From Chamaecyparis obtusa (taxonomy: Eukaryota; Streptophyta; Pinopsida; Cupressales; Cupressaceae): a stretch of DNA of 64,000 bases. Under the pieces are notes generated by a model, which saw only the letters and a program-made list of their open reading frames with translations, did not search any database and was not told the origin of the DNA. Shown piece by piece: positions 1-12,721 of the stretch. The stretch lies in the NCBI GenBank assembly GCA_027943335.1, contig BSBK01006751.1, forward strand, positions 774,501 to 838,500, given 5' to 3'. The first letter of the stretch is position 1. Each line of letters begins with the position of its first letter. The position numbers and the translations under genes were made by a program.

Positions 1-1239
1 CATGTATTTGGTATTTGCTGGCATGTTTTTTATCATTGTTTATATACATTTGATTCAGAGATGAACTTGCAAACCCTAAATTTATGAATCACCGCATCAT
101 GTTACATTGTAAATGTACTAGTGTTAGGTTTATGATTGTAAGGTTGGAAGAGGAAATATTACAAACAAGATTGAGAAAACTATGTTTTTAACATTTTTTT
201 ACTGGTATTTGTTTTCTGTCGACTTCGTGTGGATTGGAATGTCAAATCTAACTCCATAGGAAGTCTACCTAGAGTCATAGCTTTCAATTGTGACCGGTCT
301 GAGATCATTTGGTGGAGAAATGTGAAAGAAATCATGTGACAGTCATCTATAGACCATTTTGACATAAAACTAGGGCAGTCGGCTTTCTAGAGTCAGCTTT
401 CTATGGACTCTTTTAGACTAGGTGTGACTATCTACACACTATGGCTTCATAAGTTCTTAAAAAGACCCCAAATAAAAAAGAAACCATAGACTCCTTGCAC
501 TCCCAAGACTCAAAACCTTCATCAGTCTTTAATAATTTCTAAAAATGAACAAACCTCAAAGGAATAGGGCTAAGTCCACCGAGAACCCCAAAATCCCCAA
601 ATTTAGCACTTCTAAACCCTTACTCCAAGGGTTTCTTAAATCTCCTATCTCTGATCACTTCTAGGTCCAATAGGTAGTTGTTTCACCATTAGATGATCAT
701 TATAAGATGATCCAAATAATAATCTATGTTCCTCCTTCAGACCAAATGGCTACTGATGTAGCATACCAAGCAAATTCATTAAGTTTCCTCTATAAATTAT
801 GGTGAGCACCCAAACATTCTTCCTTCTCATTACATTAATGGATTAGGGAACTATAGTACATGTTAATACTCAGTCATTCCATGTGTTATAGTGGTCAGAG
901 GTCATGGAATGACCATATTCAATTGGAAACTCACAAAACTATCAAAGGAATGGTTGAAACTACTCTGCCAATCAGAATTAATTGAGTAAAAATATAAATA
1001 CAGACCTCACAAATGCATAGATGTGGTCTAGGATCAATATCTAACTATTCCAAATGCATTGGAATGTAAGACAATGAAAAAATAAATCTAAAATCACTCT
1101 AAGAACTTAGGAAATTGCATTTGAAAGAAGTTTATTTATCAAAAACTCAGTACAGTCCATACACCAGGCCTCTTTTGTCGTACAATGAAACTTTGGCATA
1201 TTTGATGGAATCCTAGAAACTACCCCAACCAATCCAAAT
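1..1239. other. AT-rich non-coding stretch, nothing recognised
   Basis: I see no convincing gene here; the reading frames are short and without recognisable motifs. A small inverted pair around 870-915 (GTCATTCCATG and CATGGAATGAC) could form a hairpin, and CATGGAATGACC recurs near 1540. It is probably old repeat sequence. Confidence 0.4.
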
Positions 1240-1397
1240 TAGTTGGATGGATTAGTTTGCACTAAAATGTAACAAAATCCAATTCCCTCCATTTTCTAAT
1301 AACCATTGCATTTCAAATTTTTGAATTTGCAACATTACAAATTTGGAGTTTTTGAAACTTTTAAAGATAATGAAGCCTTAAGAATTTGAAATGTGAC
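1240..1397. repeat. Left copy of a ~157-bp direct repeat
   Basis: This block, from TGGATGGATTAGTTTGCAC to GAAATGTGAC, is repeated in the same orientation at 3308-3463 with only scattered substitutions and small indels. The copies lie about 2.07 kb apart and flank the gag remnant at 1744-2323. They may be the surviving parts of two LTRs of a decayed element; no target duplication or PBS was found to prove it. Confidence 0.7.
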
Positions 1398-1743
1398 CCA
1401 AATGAACTTATTAAGAATTATTACAATCAAATCTAAACTATTATAAACTTGTAACACCAAGTACCATCCTAGGCTCTTATTTTGGTCCTAAGGCCTATGA
1501 GGCCTTTTAAGACTTATTACATATTTGTCATTTGCATTGCATGGAATGACCTTATAGGCCATTATAGGTGCCAATACATTCCAATTGATGTATTTAGATG
1601 TCATTAGGTGCATGGTTGTCATTATGGACTCCTGGTAGTCTTTGGATGTTCTAGGTGCCCCTGCACCATGTTCACCACCTTTGAAAGGATTCTTGTCCTA
1701 AGAATCAGTCCTGGCATTGGATGTTTGAGTTTAAACCTGTACT

Positions 1744-2323
1744 TTAGGAATATGGTGCCTTGACAGTTGGTTCTTTGTGCCCACTAGACGTCCACATCTG
1801 AACATGGTTGTTTATTGGCTGCCCTTCAATAGGACACTTGACTGTACCTATTTGAACATAGTTCAAATCCCAAAAGTTTGCATTTTTAGGACTGTGCAAC
1901 ATTTTCCTATTCAATCCTTTGTCCTTTTCTTCCCAAACCTGATTTGTCCTTCCTCCTCTTCCCCTCATTGAAGAACCTCCTCTATTGCTGCTATTCTGTC
2001 CAAAATCTCTTCTTCTTTCAAACTTCCATCATACATAGGGATATCTCCCCTCACCTTATGCTGCTCATTCTTCATAGCCTTGAATATCCTGATTGTCCTT
2101 TGCTCTTCAGGATCTATTTGTTCATCTTCTTCCTCTCCTTCCCCTTCCTTATGGGTTTCTTCCTCTTCTTCACTATCAACACCTTCATTTGCTACTCTTC
2201 TTTGATTGGATTCCAGTGCTTCAAGCCTGGCCAAAAGTGCATTGTAAGATTCCTACAACCTTGTGTTCTTCTTCTTCAACTCCTGGATCTCCTTGGCAGT
2301 ACTTGCATTCCTTGGAGGCATTT
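1744..2323 (-). pseudogene. Ty3/gypsy gag remnant (N-terminal part)
   Basis: Read on the minus strand from an ATG at 2323, the frame opens with MPPRNAS, then a charged leucine-rich helix (LLARLEALESNQRR), a very acidic linker and the motif IPMYDGSLKEEEILD, typical of the start of the retrotrans_gag domain in plant Ty3/gypsy elements. A TAG near 2256 interrupts the helix and a stop at 1965-1967 ends the frame shortly after the gag motif. The next open frame down to 1744 contains an RGRGGR stretch that may be a displaced gag fragment. No capsid core, zinc knuckle or pol is visible. This is a dead gag fragment, possibly from an element whose LTR remnants are the direct repeats at 1240 and 3308. 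It does not belong to the array at 12.7-30.1 kb, whose gag has a different sequence. Confidence 0.75.
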
Positions 2324-2415
2324 TCAAAAACAATAGCCAAACTTCTTTAGAAAAGTGTTCCTCTATCCCTCTAAGGCACCATTTATTTTAGATAATTTAA
2401 TTTTAACTTTGGTTG

Positions 2416-2887
2416 TGTTAACAGAACTATGTTGACTTTATTTTGTAGTTGTTTAACATGAGAGTTTGTAGATTAATAGGAGTTCATAGATACTAGTGTG
2501 CCATAGTTTCCCATCTATAACTAGTGAGATGCACATAACTCATGTACCTCATGCTAGTGTGCTTGGATACCTTGTATACACTATTTTTCATTAGACTAGA
2601 CATTATCCAAATAGTGAGTATTTATATAAAGTGCTATAACACATAGGTGGTCCTCCTTTTACACCAATTAATAATAGTGACAACCCTCACAGGCGGTTGG
2701 ATAATGTCTAGTCTAATCCAAGCACACTAGCATGAGGTACATGAGTTATGCTCATCTCGCTAGATATATATGGGCATTAATGCTCAATTGAATGATACGT
2801 TCCCATAAAAATGTGAACTCCTATTAATCTACAAACTCTCATGTTAAACAACTACAAAATAAAGTTAACATAGTTCCATTGTAACAC
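2416..2887. repeat. Foldback (MITE-like) inverted repeat, ~470 bp
   Basis: Two arms of roughly 195 bp are inverted copies of each other. On the left are GAACTATGTTGACTTTATTT and, further in, GTACCTCATGCTAGTGTGCT and AGACTAGACATTATCCA; the reverse complements appear in mirror order up to about 2887. The loop is about 2615-2690. It has no coding capacity. The outer ends read roughly GTGTTAAC and GTTACAC. I could not define a convincing target duplication, so the transposon class is open. Confidence 0.75.
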
Positions 2888-3307
2888 TTAGTACATATAA
2901 TTGAAGGCTATCATTTGGGCCCTACAATCTTCCCTTAAAGGAACAACTATAAGTGAGGGGTAAGAGGTGAACTTATCATTTTTAGCATAGGTGAAATATG
3001 GATCCATATTTTGTCACGTCAAATGAAATACTCATACAGTCAAACAACCCAAAACTTTGATTCAAGTGCAACTAGGTGCTTGAGAGTTGAGACAATAGTC
3101 CATTTTGCCCATAACAGTCACTCAAGAGTCTTTTTCCTTTGTCCTTGTCTAATGATTCTTCAATCTTCAAGCTTTCACAAGGTCACTATTTTTATGGAAA
3201 TTGAAAAGGTTTTCTACATGGGTGCACTGCATACACTGTTATCATTTTCACCACCCTTATCTACCATACAAACATTTTGACCCATCTTTGAAACTAATCC
3301 CAATCGG
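2888..3307. other. Non-coding spacer, nothing recognised
   Basis: It lies between the foldback element and the right direct repeat. An 89-codon frame at 3011-3280 shows no family motif and is probably chance. Confidence 0.4.
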
Positions 3308-3463
3308 TTGGATGGATTAGTTTGCACTAAAACATAACAAAATCCAATTCCCTCCATTTTCTAATAATCGATGCATTTCAAATTTTTGAGTTTGCAACAT
3401 TATAAATTTGGAGATTTGAAACTTTTAAAGACAATGAAGCCTTAAGACTTTGAAATGTGACTA
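3308..3463. repeat. Right copy of the ~157-bp direct repeat
   Basis: It matches 1240-1397 in the same orientation. Homology stops at GAAATGTGAC on the right in both copies, which defines one edge of the repeated unit. Confidence 0.7.
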
Positions 3464-3866
3464 GTTTTGTTATTTTTTTTCAAGAACAATCTGGCCAGTC
3501 ACTATCTACACAATACCAGTTACTCTTTGGTATCACAAACAACAAAGTTCTTGCATAAACAAGTAAAACTAATGTCTTGAAATGTTCCTACGTTACCACC
3601 AAGCAAAGATCACATTCTAAACTTTCAAATCAATACGGTGGTGTTTTGACTGTACCTACGGGACAGTGTACTCCAAAATTGCAGAGAAATTAAGTGTACT
3701 CCAAATAGACTGCCCTCTACAAAGAACCAAATGGAATCTATTAACCAACCTTCTAATTGTCAAATCATTATGCTTTCAAATCAATTACCTATCAGTGTAT
3801 CCCTTGCGAGGGAGAGAAGCCAAACACATAAAGAACATGCATATAAACATGACAGCTGAAAAAATT
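3464..3866. other. Non-coding; contains a short dispersed repeat
   Basis: No gene is recognised. Around 3805-3856 the string GCGAGGGAGAGAAGCC followed by ACATGACAGCT is shared with 54900-54955 and partly with 54558-54580, so this is a fragment of a dispersed repeat family. Confidence 0.45.
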
Positions 3867-4117
3867 AAATGGAATACACCAAGAAGTACCAAATGATGAA
3901 TGCTCAATTGTTGTAATGGCAAAGAAATATCAAAACGGTCCATTTCTAGAACTTGATTTTTTTATAGTCCTAATGATTTTTCTTATTTCTTGAACATTGT
4001 TGACATACTTAAATGGAATACACAATACCAAATGATGAATGCTCAATTGTTGTAATGGCAAAGCATCAGAATCGTCCATTTCTAAAATTTGATTTTGTAT
4101 AGTCTTAATTATTTTTC
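3867..4117. repeat. Tandem duplication, two ~125-144-bp units
   Basis: The unit starting AAATGGAATACAC and containing CCAAATGATGAATGCTCAA and TTGTAATGGCAAAG occurs at 3867 and again at 4011 in direct orientation, 144 bases apart. The second copy has small deletions. It is non-coding, and the AT-rich frames to its right (to 4388) are hydrophobic by composition only. Confidence 0.75.
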
Positions 4118-4557
4118 TATAATCCTAATGATTTTGAAAATTTTTGACAAAGAGTGTTTCTTTTTTTATTATAGTATAAATGATTTTTCTATAGTCGTAA
4201 TGATTCTTCTTATTTCTTGTCTTTTGTCCCTTTTTTATTTCCTATGTCTGTGCTTCATGACAGGATTTTGTCACCTTCTTTTGATGGTATATTTCATTCA
4301 CTCTATGTGGAATACTATTTTGTTCACTATTTTATTTCAGCTTGATATTTCTTTCATTTTTCATATATACAGAGACCACACATGTTGATAAAAAAATGAG
4401 CTATTTGATTTAGGTTTACTTTTCATTATTATAAATGGTTAATATTTTTAATGGTACTCCTTGGTGTATTCCATATAAAAATAATCATATAAAAATAATA
4501 AATGTAGTAATGATGGTGCAGTGCATTATTGATATAGGCTCAATGACTCTTCTCAAT

Positions 4558-4854
4558 GTGCCAAAATGTCAATGTGGTGGTGGGCAGTGTGTGTTGAAGA
4601 CTTCACGGACATAGAACAACCCTGGATGACAATTTTGGTGTTGCCCAAATAGAAAAAAGGTTGCTAATGTGTATATATTTGATGTTTCTAATGTAAATAC
4701 TATTCATTATATTATAAGAACTAATGTAGACTGGGCATCACAATTAGGAAATAATGGCCGCAAATACTTTAATTGGGTTGATGACAACTCGTATGCATCT
4801 ATCTGCCCATCTCCACTTATCCGCGATGAAGGATTTGAGTGCAAAACGTGTTAG
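4558..4854 (+). pseudogene. GRF-type zinc finger remnant
   Basis: Frame +1 from 4561 reads PKCQCGGGQCVLKTSRT, stop, NNPG, stop, QFWCCPNRKK, which fits the first half of a GRF zinc finger (CxCG...C...NPGR.FW.CP). After about 90 AT-rich bases, 4748-4854 reads GRKYFNWVDDN followed by a short tail ending at TAG, which fits the second half (FxWxDD). The gap looks like an intron or insertion, although codon phase across it does not match cleanly. Of the two stops in the first half, the second sits where the finger usually has Arg, consistent with CGA to TGA. In plants, GRF fingers occur in topoisomerase-type proteins and in many transposon-linked small proteins; I cannot tell which this came from. 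Confidence 0.6.
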
Positions 4855-5269
4855 GCTAGGGAAAATGCCAAAATTATATTTTTATGATGCCTTCTCTGTA
4901 TTGTAATCACATATCTTTGTTGTGACCATATGCGGAGATGAGCTCAGGAATTAGCCAGTTAGTATTTTCATATTGTAACTAATATTTTAATATGGATATG
5001 GCATAACTTCTCTTTGCCTCAAGTGTGCATATATATGGTTTACATCTTTTTTTACAATAATTCTTCATGTTTATGGCTCAGGTGAGCCCCAATCTGCTAT
5101 CAATCACATGATTTAACGTATAGTATTTTCTTGGTTATTCCATTTGTTCCTTGATAAATCAATTTGACCACACCCACTCTACTTCACGTGGATGTCTTTG
5201 AAATAAAATCCTAACTCTAATAAACTGACTGTAACTACTAACTAACCTTATAAGACAACAATAGCTAAG

Positions 5270-5600
5270 AACGATTGCTTGCCAACATCTACTGAATACA
5301 AGGTCCTTGAGAGATCAATCAATCGGGATGAGTGGATGAGGATGATGAGATGGGGGAAGTGGAGTTGAATCCTGATGAAAAGGAAGCTCGATCTGGGTGC
5401 AATTAGGAAGAAGAAGAAGATGCTTATCATCAAACTCAGATTGAAGAAGAGTACTACAGAGAGCAGGCCTACCGTACCAAGGAAGTTTGACAAGAACAAG
5501 GAATATGGCTTAAACAGAATGGGAAGACATCTTTCTAGCCTGGGCTTGGATCCTTCGACAATTAGCTTTATAATAAATGAAGCAGACGAGAGATGAGCAA
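5270..5600 (+). pseudogene. NOG1: NOG1 C-terminal fragment (nucleolar GTP-binding protein 1)
   Basis: The plus strand encodes an acidic stretch (DEDDEMGEVELNPDEKEA) in one frame, then after a frameshift near 5390 a basic stretch IRKKKKMLII, the motif STTESRPTVPRKFDKNKEY and GRHLSSLGLDPS. As I recall it, plant NOG1 has this order near its C-terminus: an acidic segment, then a basic tail with the PRKFDK and SSLGLDP motifs. NOG1 is a nucleolar GTPase needed for 60S ribosomal subunit assembly. The GTPase domain is absent here. The coding similarity runs directly into the palindrome at 5523-5881, whose right arm repeats the last part (LGLDPS region) in inverted orientation. The frameshift and truncation mark it as a pseudogene. 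A separate N-terminal NOG1 piece lies at 7836-8114 on the other strand. Confidence 0.75.
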
Positions 5601-5881
5601 TTAGCTTCCCAAGAAAAATCTCGTAAATGAATTGTGTGTACCCCAATTCCTGTGTCTTTTGTGCGTACCTAAATGACATATTTGAAACAACAAGGGTAAA
5701 TTTAGCCTTACCCTTGTTGTTTCAAATATATCATTTGGGTACGCACAAAGGGCACATGAATTGGGGTACACATAGTTCATTTATGGGATTTTTCTTCGGA
5801 AGCTAATTGCTCATCTGTCATCTACATTATTATGAAGCTAATTGCCGAAGGATCTAGGCCCAGGCTAGAAAGATGTCTTGA
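5523..5881. repeat. Long palindrome, arms ~175 bp, almost no loop
   Basis: The left arm (GAAGACATCTTTCTAG ... TACCTAAATGACATATTTG ... GGGTAAA) is followed after about 7 bases by its reverse complement (TTACCC ... CAAATATATCATTTGGGTA ... CTAGAAAGATGTCTT). The centre is near 5702. The outer part of each arm contains the NOG1 LGLDPS coding sequence, so it was formed, at least partly, by inverted duplication of host coding DNA. A few mismatches and small indels separate the arms. Confidence 0.85.
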
Positions 5882-7835
5882 TGCTGAAGAGGACATATGA
5901 ATTGATGGCGTGAGCATGTCATTTTGAAGTAAGCAATAATGAATCTTTAGTTATAAAAAAATTTCAATAAAGGTTTATATTTTATACTCTTTTATGTTGT
6001 GAACTAAAATATGTGTTTGTTCTTGTTACAAGATTTTTTGCTTTCTCAATTACCTAGTCATGGACATCGCGGTGAGGCCGGTAGTAGCATCATGCAAGAT
6101 AGTAATAATTTCTGTGTTGACTCTTTTTAGTTTTTTCTTCACCGTATTTATTATATTAGGGATTTTTGGGATATCATCATCTGTATGTACAACTATTGCC
6201 TTGGTTGTTGCAGGTGCTTTTCCCCTATCCTAAACATCAAATTGTGACAAAAATATTAGTTAAACTATCATAATAACTCCATGAACATTATTTTAAGTAA
6301 TTATCTAGGAATTTTGTGTATTAATATTGAATTATATGTCATTTTAATGTGTTAATGGGGAATTTAGATTGATGTTAGGGGGAGGGGGGGTGAGTCTAGA
6401 TGAGCTTCCACCTTCATGTGGTTGGCCTTGTTAAGTAGAGAATATTAAAGTATTCTCGAAACCAAGTGAAGGTCAAACTAACATACCTTCATTATTTAAT
6501 CAATTTCATTCATTCTAGGTCTTTTCTCAAAAGTGCATTTTGAATGTGTCATTGTCAGGGAACTATCAAATGAAAAACTAGAAGGCCCAATAGTCAACTT
6601 CTCATTGTCGTTGTCTGGCATGATTTGGCTTCATTTTGTGTAAGTATTCTCGTATTGAATGTGTCAACCTCTCTTGGCCTAATGTGGATTATTTCATTGG
6701 TTTGTGTTTTTGAGTAGGTGAAGTGTTAAATCTGTTCCTATCTTCTATTCTTAATTCGTTCAAACTGTAGGAGGACCTGACAGATATACTCAACATAGAA
6801 TTGACTGCTAGTCTGGGAAATTGAACACACTGAGTCTTTGGCTTGAGAGCAAGAGTTGGGTAATGTTCTTTCTGGAGACCTGTGTAATTGTCCTCGATGG
6901 CCTCTTTTTTTTTAATAGGTTATTTTTATATATATGTAGCATGTCCATGTTTTTTTAATACAGATTCTTTTTGTGTATATGCTAGTGCTATGGAACCTAA
7001 ATAAACAATTATAAATGTAATAGATAATGTCTTTGATGAAGGAATTGATGTACCACATGTAAAACAAAATCCATGCTTAATGTCATTTTGTGCAAAATGA
7101 GTTTGTCTATTAGCATATCAGATTTTGTTACACCCTTCATGACTGTAATGTTTAAGTTAAGTATTGATGCAATTTTCTAAAGTAGCAAGTTTTGTTGTAA
7201 TTGTTTTTTTTCTAGTGGTTCTAAGGAGATCAAGAATTGTCAAGGAAAGATATTGAAGTGGAAAGGAAAAGTTTTTGAGAGGTTACAAATATTGAGTCAT
7301 CGATCAAGTATACTTTTTTTTAAGTAATTGCTACAGAAATGGTTAAGTTTTCCTGAATTTTTAAAATAAGTCATAATTATTTAGTATCATATTCTTAGCT
7401 GCAAGTTGCGGGTCTTCATACCATAAATTTTAGAGTTCAACTCTTACATGGACAAAGTTGTAAGTTATATTGAAGCATCTGTTATCTTTTTTGACTCTTT
7501 AGTTGTCAGAAAGATTAAATTCACATCCTAGTTGTCATTGTGTTTGGGACATAAAGCTTTATTTAACTAAATTAATTATTTTAATATTGAGATAAAAAAA
7601 TCTACAAATAAAGCCTAGACTGGGGATTGCATAGAAAACTATCATATGCAGAACTACTGAAATGGTGGTATCAAAGTTCCTTACAAGAAATCCACGTATT
7701 GAAATCTAGTTGTAGGATTGAAAAAAAAGACAAGATAAAAAAGTTCATAGGCCCATACAAGACACCCACCAAAATATAGACCATCAATTTATAGAACCTT
7801 TGCAAGATATCCCAAGGAACGACAGGTAGTGAAAA
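5882..7835. other. Non-coding, nothing recognised apart from a short repeat
   Basis: There are no convincing coding frames in about 1.95 kb. At 6391-6450 the string ATGAGCTTCCACC ... GGTTGGCC ... GTTAAGTAGAGAAT is shared with 55380-55430, so it is part of a dispersed repeat. A run of G at 6380-6388 and poly-T tracts are present. Confidence 0.4.
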
Positions 7836-8114
7836 CTAGATAGATAGAAAAAAGAACATAACCATATGCTGCCTCACCTGTTTGAGGTAAGCCAAACTTG
7901 GTCCAATTCTCTTAACAATGGTACATATCCGTCCAAGTGCAGCAACCTTCAAAGATTTGCAGCGGTAAAGAGAATCCCCATATTTTATCAGCCTAACATA
8001 GTCTTTGGCCACTTTGGCAATGAGATTACAAGCAATATTGATCTGGCCAAGGGCCAACTTGTAGTGATCTTTATCATATAAAACATTTAGCAGATCTCCA
8101 TAAAATGGATGCAC
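7836..8114 (-). pseudogene. NOG1: NOG1 N-terminal fragment
   Basis: On the minus strand the frame reads [20 protein letters not shown], then [39 protein letters not shown] and [13 protein letters not shown]. This is the conserved helical N-terminal domain of NOG1, just before the GTPase domain. The similarity stops after QRHM-equivalent residues, where a plant NOG1 intron would be plausible (GT follows at once), and begins at HPFYGDLL with no upstream part. It is an isolated internal exon-like piece, open over its whole length. Only about 35 bases separate its 5' side from CDC48-derived sequence on the same strand, an unnatural neighbourhood, so the locus is rearranged. It is non-functional in isolation. 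Confidence 0.85.
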
Positions 8115-8145
8115 ATCATCTTGGCGGGGGAAATCGTCTTAGCAA

Positions 8146-10240
<2,095 letters not shown>

Positions 10241-10308
10241 CCAAAGCAGTGGAAAACAGAATGAGCAGGGACCCACTGGCAACTAGCAGCAGAATGAGTG
10301 TGGACACC

Positions 10309-10376
10309 TGAAGATAAATATCTAGAATAATCACTAATCAGGATGTCGTTGGTGATTAGTCTAGATATTTATCTTC
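10309..10376. repeat. Short hairpin
   Basis: GAAGATAAATATCTAGA near 10311 is answered by TCTAGATATTTATCTTC near 10360. The inner segment AATCAC/GTGATT also pairs, leaving a loop of about 17 bases. It lies at the left edge of the CACTA-like block that follows. Confidence 0.75.
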
Positions 10377-10379
10377 AAA

Positions 10380-10818
10380 AAAATTTTACACACTGCATTT
10401 CATCAAAATTTTGACCCACATTTGTCGAAAGTTTGGTCTAAAATCGACCATTCTGTGTCAAAATGTGGTGTCGCGGGTTTGGCATCCTGATCAGAGCCAC
10501 TAAATATTTTGACTAAATGTGGTCAAAATATGACCGTCACAAGTTTGGCATCCTGGTCGGAGCGACCAAAGTTTTTGACCAATATTAATTTATATTGGTC
10601 GAAAGATCGACCAATACACCAACACTTGCCAATGTTATTTTCGGCCTAGATTGCCCTCGTTTTCGACCAATATTGGTGTCGATCATTCGACGGTTTCAGA
10701 AATGGGTTGATATTTTGATGCAGATAATAGTGATGAACTAGTTGGTCGACTATTTGACCGTGTTGGGTAGAAACTTCGACCAATAGTGTGTCGAAAAATG
10801 GTGCAAAATGTACTAGTG
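10380..10818. mobile_element. CACTA-like transposon end with subterminal repeats
   Basis: The block ends GTACTAGTG at 10818, which on the minus strand reads CACTAGTACATTTTGCACC, the usual form of an En/Spm (CACTA) terminus. Inside are many short direct and inverted motifs (TTCGACCAA, TTGGTCGAAA, TTTGGCATCCTG twice), typical of CACTA subterminal arrays. A CACTAATC at about 10330 could be the other end, but the flanking bases do not give a matching 3-bp duplication, so I call only one end with confidence. No transposase is visible. Confidence 0.6.
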
Positions 10819-12716
10819 ATTAAAGTAAAATTAAAATGTGGTTTTCCTAGTAATTTTAAGTACTAAATTTCCTTATCTTAAAAAATGAATCTTATTTGCT
10901 AAAAGAAAATTTTGAAACATTATAATTAGGTTGTTTTGCAGTGGGCATATACTTCAAATAATTTATGCTAAATATTTTTGAACAATAGCATAGTAAACAA
11001 TATATTGTGATAAACTTATGGAAAGGCCTTAGGGCATGGGTCAAACTAGATTATCGATCAGTTTAGGAATGGGAGTTGGAAATCATGTTATTTTGAGTGA
11101 AGCTGCATCTCTTTTAACTTAGAAAATTCTTTATCATTTCTCCATTAAAAATTTGAAGTATTAAAATTAAAACTAACTGAAAATAAATGGTGTGGAAGAT
11201 TGACTTTATTGAGCCGTAGCTAACCCTAGCTGACTTCTATAACACAACACTGCACAAATTAGGAATATATCAGTCGTGATTCATGATTTTCATTTTTTTA
11301 AACCTGTCTTGTAAGGTGGTCCATACTACTATTTTAGCTATTAGATGTTGTATTTACCTCTCTCTTTTTATAATGACAGTAGGTATAATCTGGCTTTAGG
11401 TTTGATTTGTATTTGAAGAATGTTCTCAGTATGACATGTGAAGCAAGGAAGAAAAATCCATAAAATACTAATTAAAATTATTTTCTGTTGGCTTTGTAAA
11501 GTAACTCATGTTATATTTTAATAGATTAACTCATGTTATATTTTAATAAGTCTTCACTGATTACAAGTCTAATACTAGGAAGTTGGCAGCAAGGAAGAGC
11601 AATATATGTGCATGTTTATTGGAGACCTTTTACATAACCCAAATATCACTATCTGAAAGGGGCCAGAAGTTATCATGAGAAACAACATTTCTTGTAATTA
11701 ATGACTAATCGTTGTTTATCCACTTCAATAGCCTCATCATCGGTAACATCTTTCCTAGTATAAGTCAAGCCTGGGTTCTGAAATATAAATGTTTTCTTCC
11801 CAATCTATCCATCAACATACTTGTTTTTTTAACCCCCTATTTTTAATATTTATGATTTATCTAATTTAGTAAGACATTGGGTTTAGAGTTAAACCAAGTC
11901 ATCCTATTTCCAACCATCTCAATTAATCGACATTTTTAAGTATACACATTAATTTGTTTCTCCCGGTGTTCATGGTGTGTAAAACTTTCATTAGCTGATT
12001 ACAGTTTCTGAAAAAAAAAATTTATACTTTTTTGCACAACCTATTTTAATATATGCACAAGTTACTTAAAACCAAACCTTGTCCTAATCCAGGCTAGTGT
12101 TGATGAATAGAATAGGTTTACGTTTAACATTTTATCACAAGGAGAATTGAAGGTGTATTTTATTCTTATTTTGGATGTATCAGATACAACATAGAAAAAT
12201 TCTAGCTAGAATTTAATGTCACCCCAGACAATTTTCTTTCACTTTTCTTATTTGTAGAGATACTAGAGTGTATCAAGGAGAGGACCAAGTAAGCTATGCA
12301 AAACCCCAAGGTGATGTCATGTAAGAATTGGTAGTTGTTCTTGGAAATTGAACAATATTTCCTTTTTTCTTAGTTTTAAATGCACAGAGAATTAGACATG
12401 AAGTTGACTAAACTTTGGGTTGAGTTCACACTTGAAATTGCAGGTGAGATTGAAGATTGTACAAGCACAGTGTCTGGAGAAACATTAGACAAGTAAGCTC
12501 CATTTCCTTCACTATCTTGAGCTTGTTGAGTTTTAGGGAGAAACATTGGATTGTTAACTTAAAATTCTAAATGTTGGCATTGGGATGGAACTATCAGCTC
12601 TAGATAGCTATTGTTTATGAAATTGCCAAGGTGATTACTAAGCTTCTAGGACAAGTATGAAATTGCTTTGGTGATTTCATTGACCATGCTTTCCTTATCA
12701 TTTCTGAGATTTATGA
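10819..12716. other. Non-coding; one weak exon-like island
   Basis: About 1.9 kb without recognised genes. At 12446-12492 a short open segment (GEIEDCTSTVSGETLDK) is flanked by TTGCAG and GTAAGC, the form of a plant exon, and 12257-12287 has a similar look. I cannot assign a family; it may be residue of a host gene in which the 12.7 kb array landed. Confidence 0.3.
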
Positions 12717-12721
12717 CCATT
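12717..12721. repeat. Target-site duplication (left), CCATT
   Basis: CCATT lies directly before the first base of LTR 1 and is repeated directly after LTR 4 at 30100-30104. No copy of it flanks the inner LTRs. Confidence 0.9.

Noticed and set aside
1944..2336. A 130-codon hydrophobic plus-strand frame
   Set aside because: It is the complement of the acidic gag remnant; the Leu/Phe/Ser-rich composition comes from reading Glu codons backwards.
4089..4388. A 99-codon hydrophobic frame that could be read as a membrane protein
   Set aside because: It consists of AT-rich sequence with Phe/Ile/Leu codons only; no start context, motif or partner.
5248..5679. A 143-codon minus-strand frame over the NOG1 remnant
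   Set aside because: The plus strand gives the recognisable NOG1 motifs; the minus frame is its complement.
10330..10818. CACTAATC at 10330 as partner end of the 10818 terminus
   Set aside because: Five bases match and flanks AAT and ATT differ; it also lies in the loop of a hairpin.
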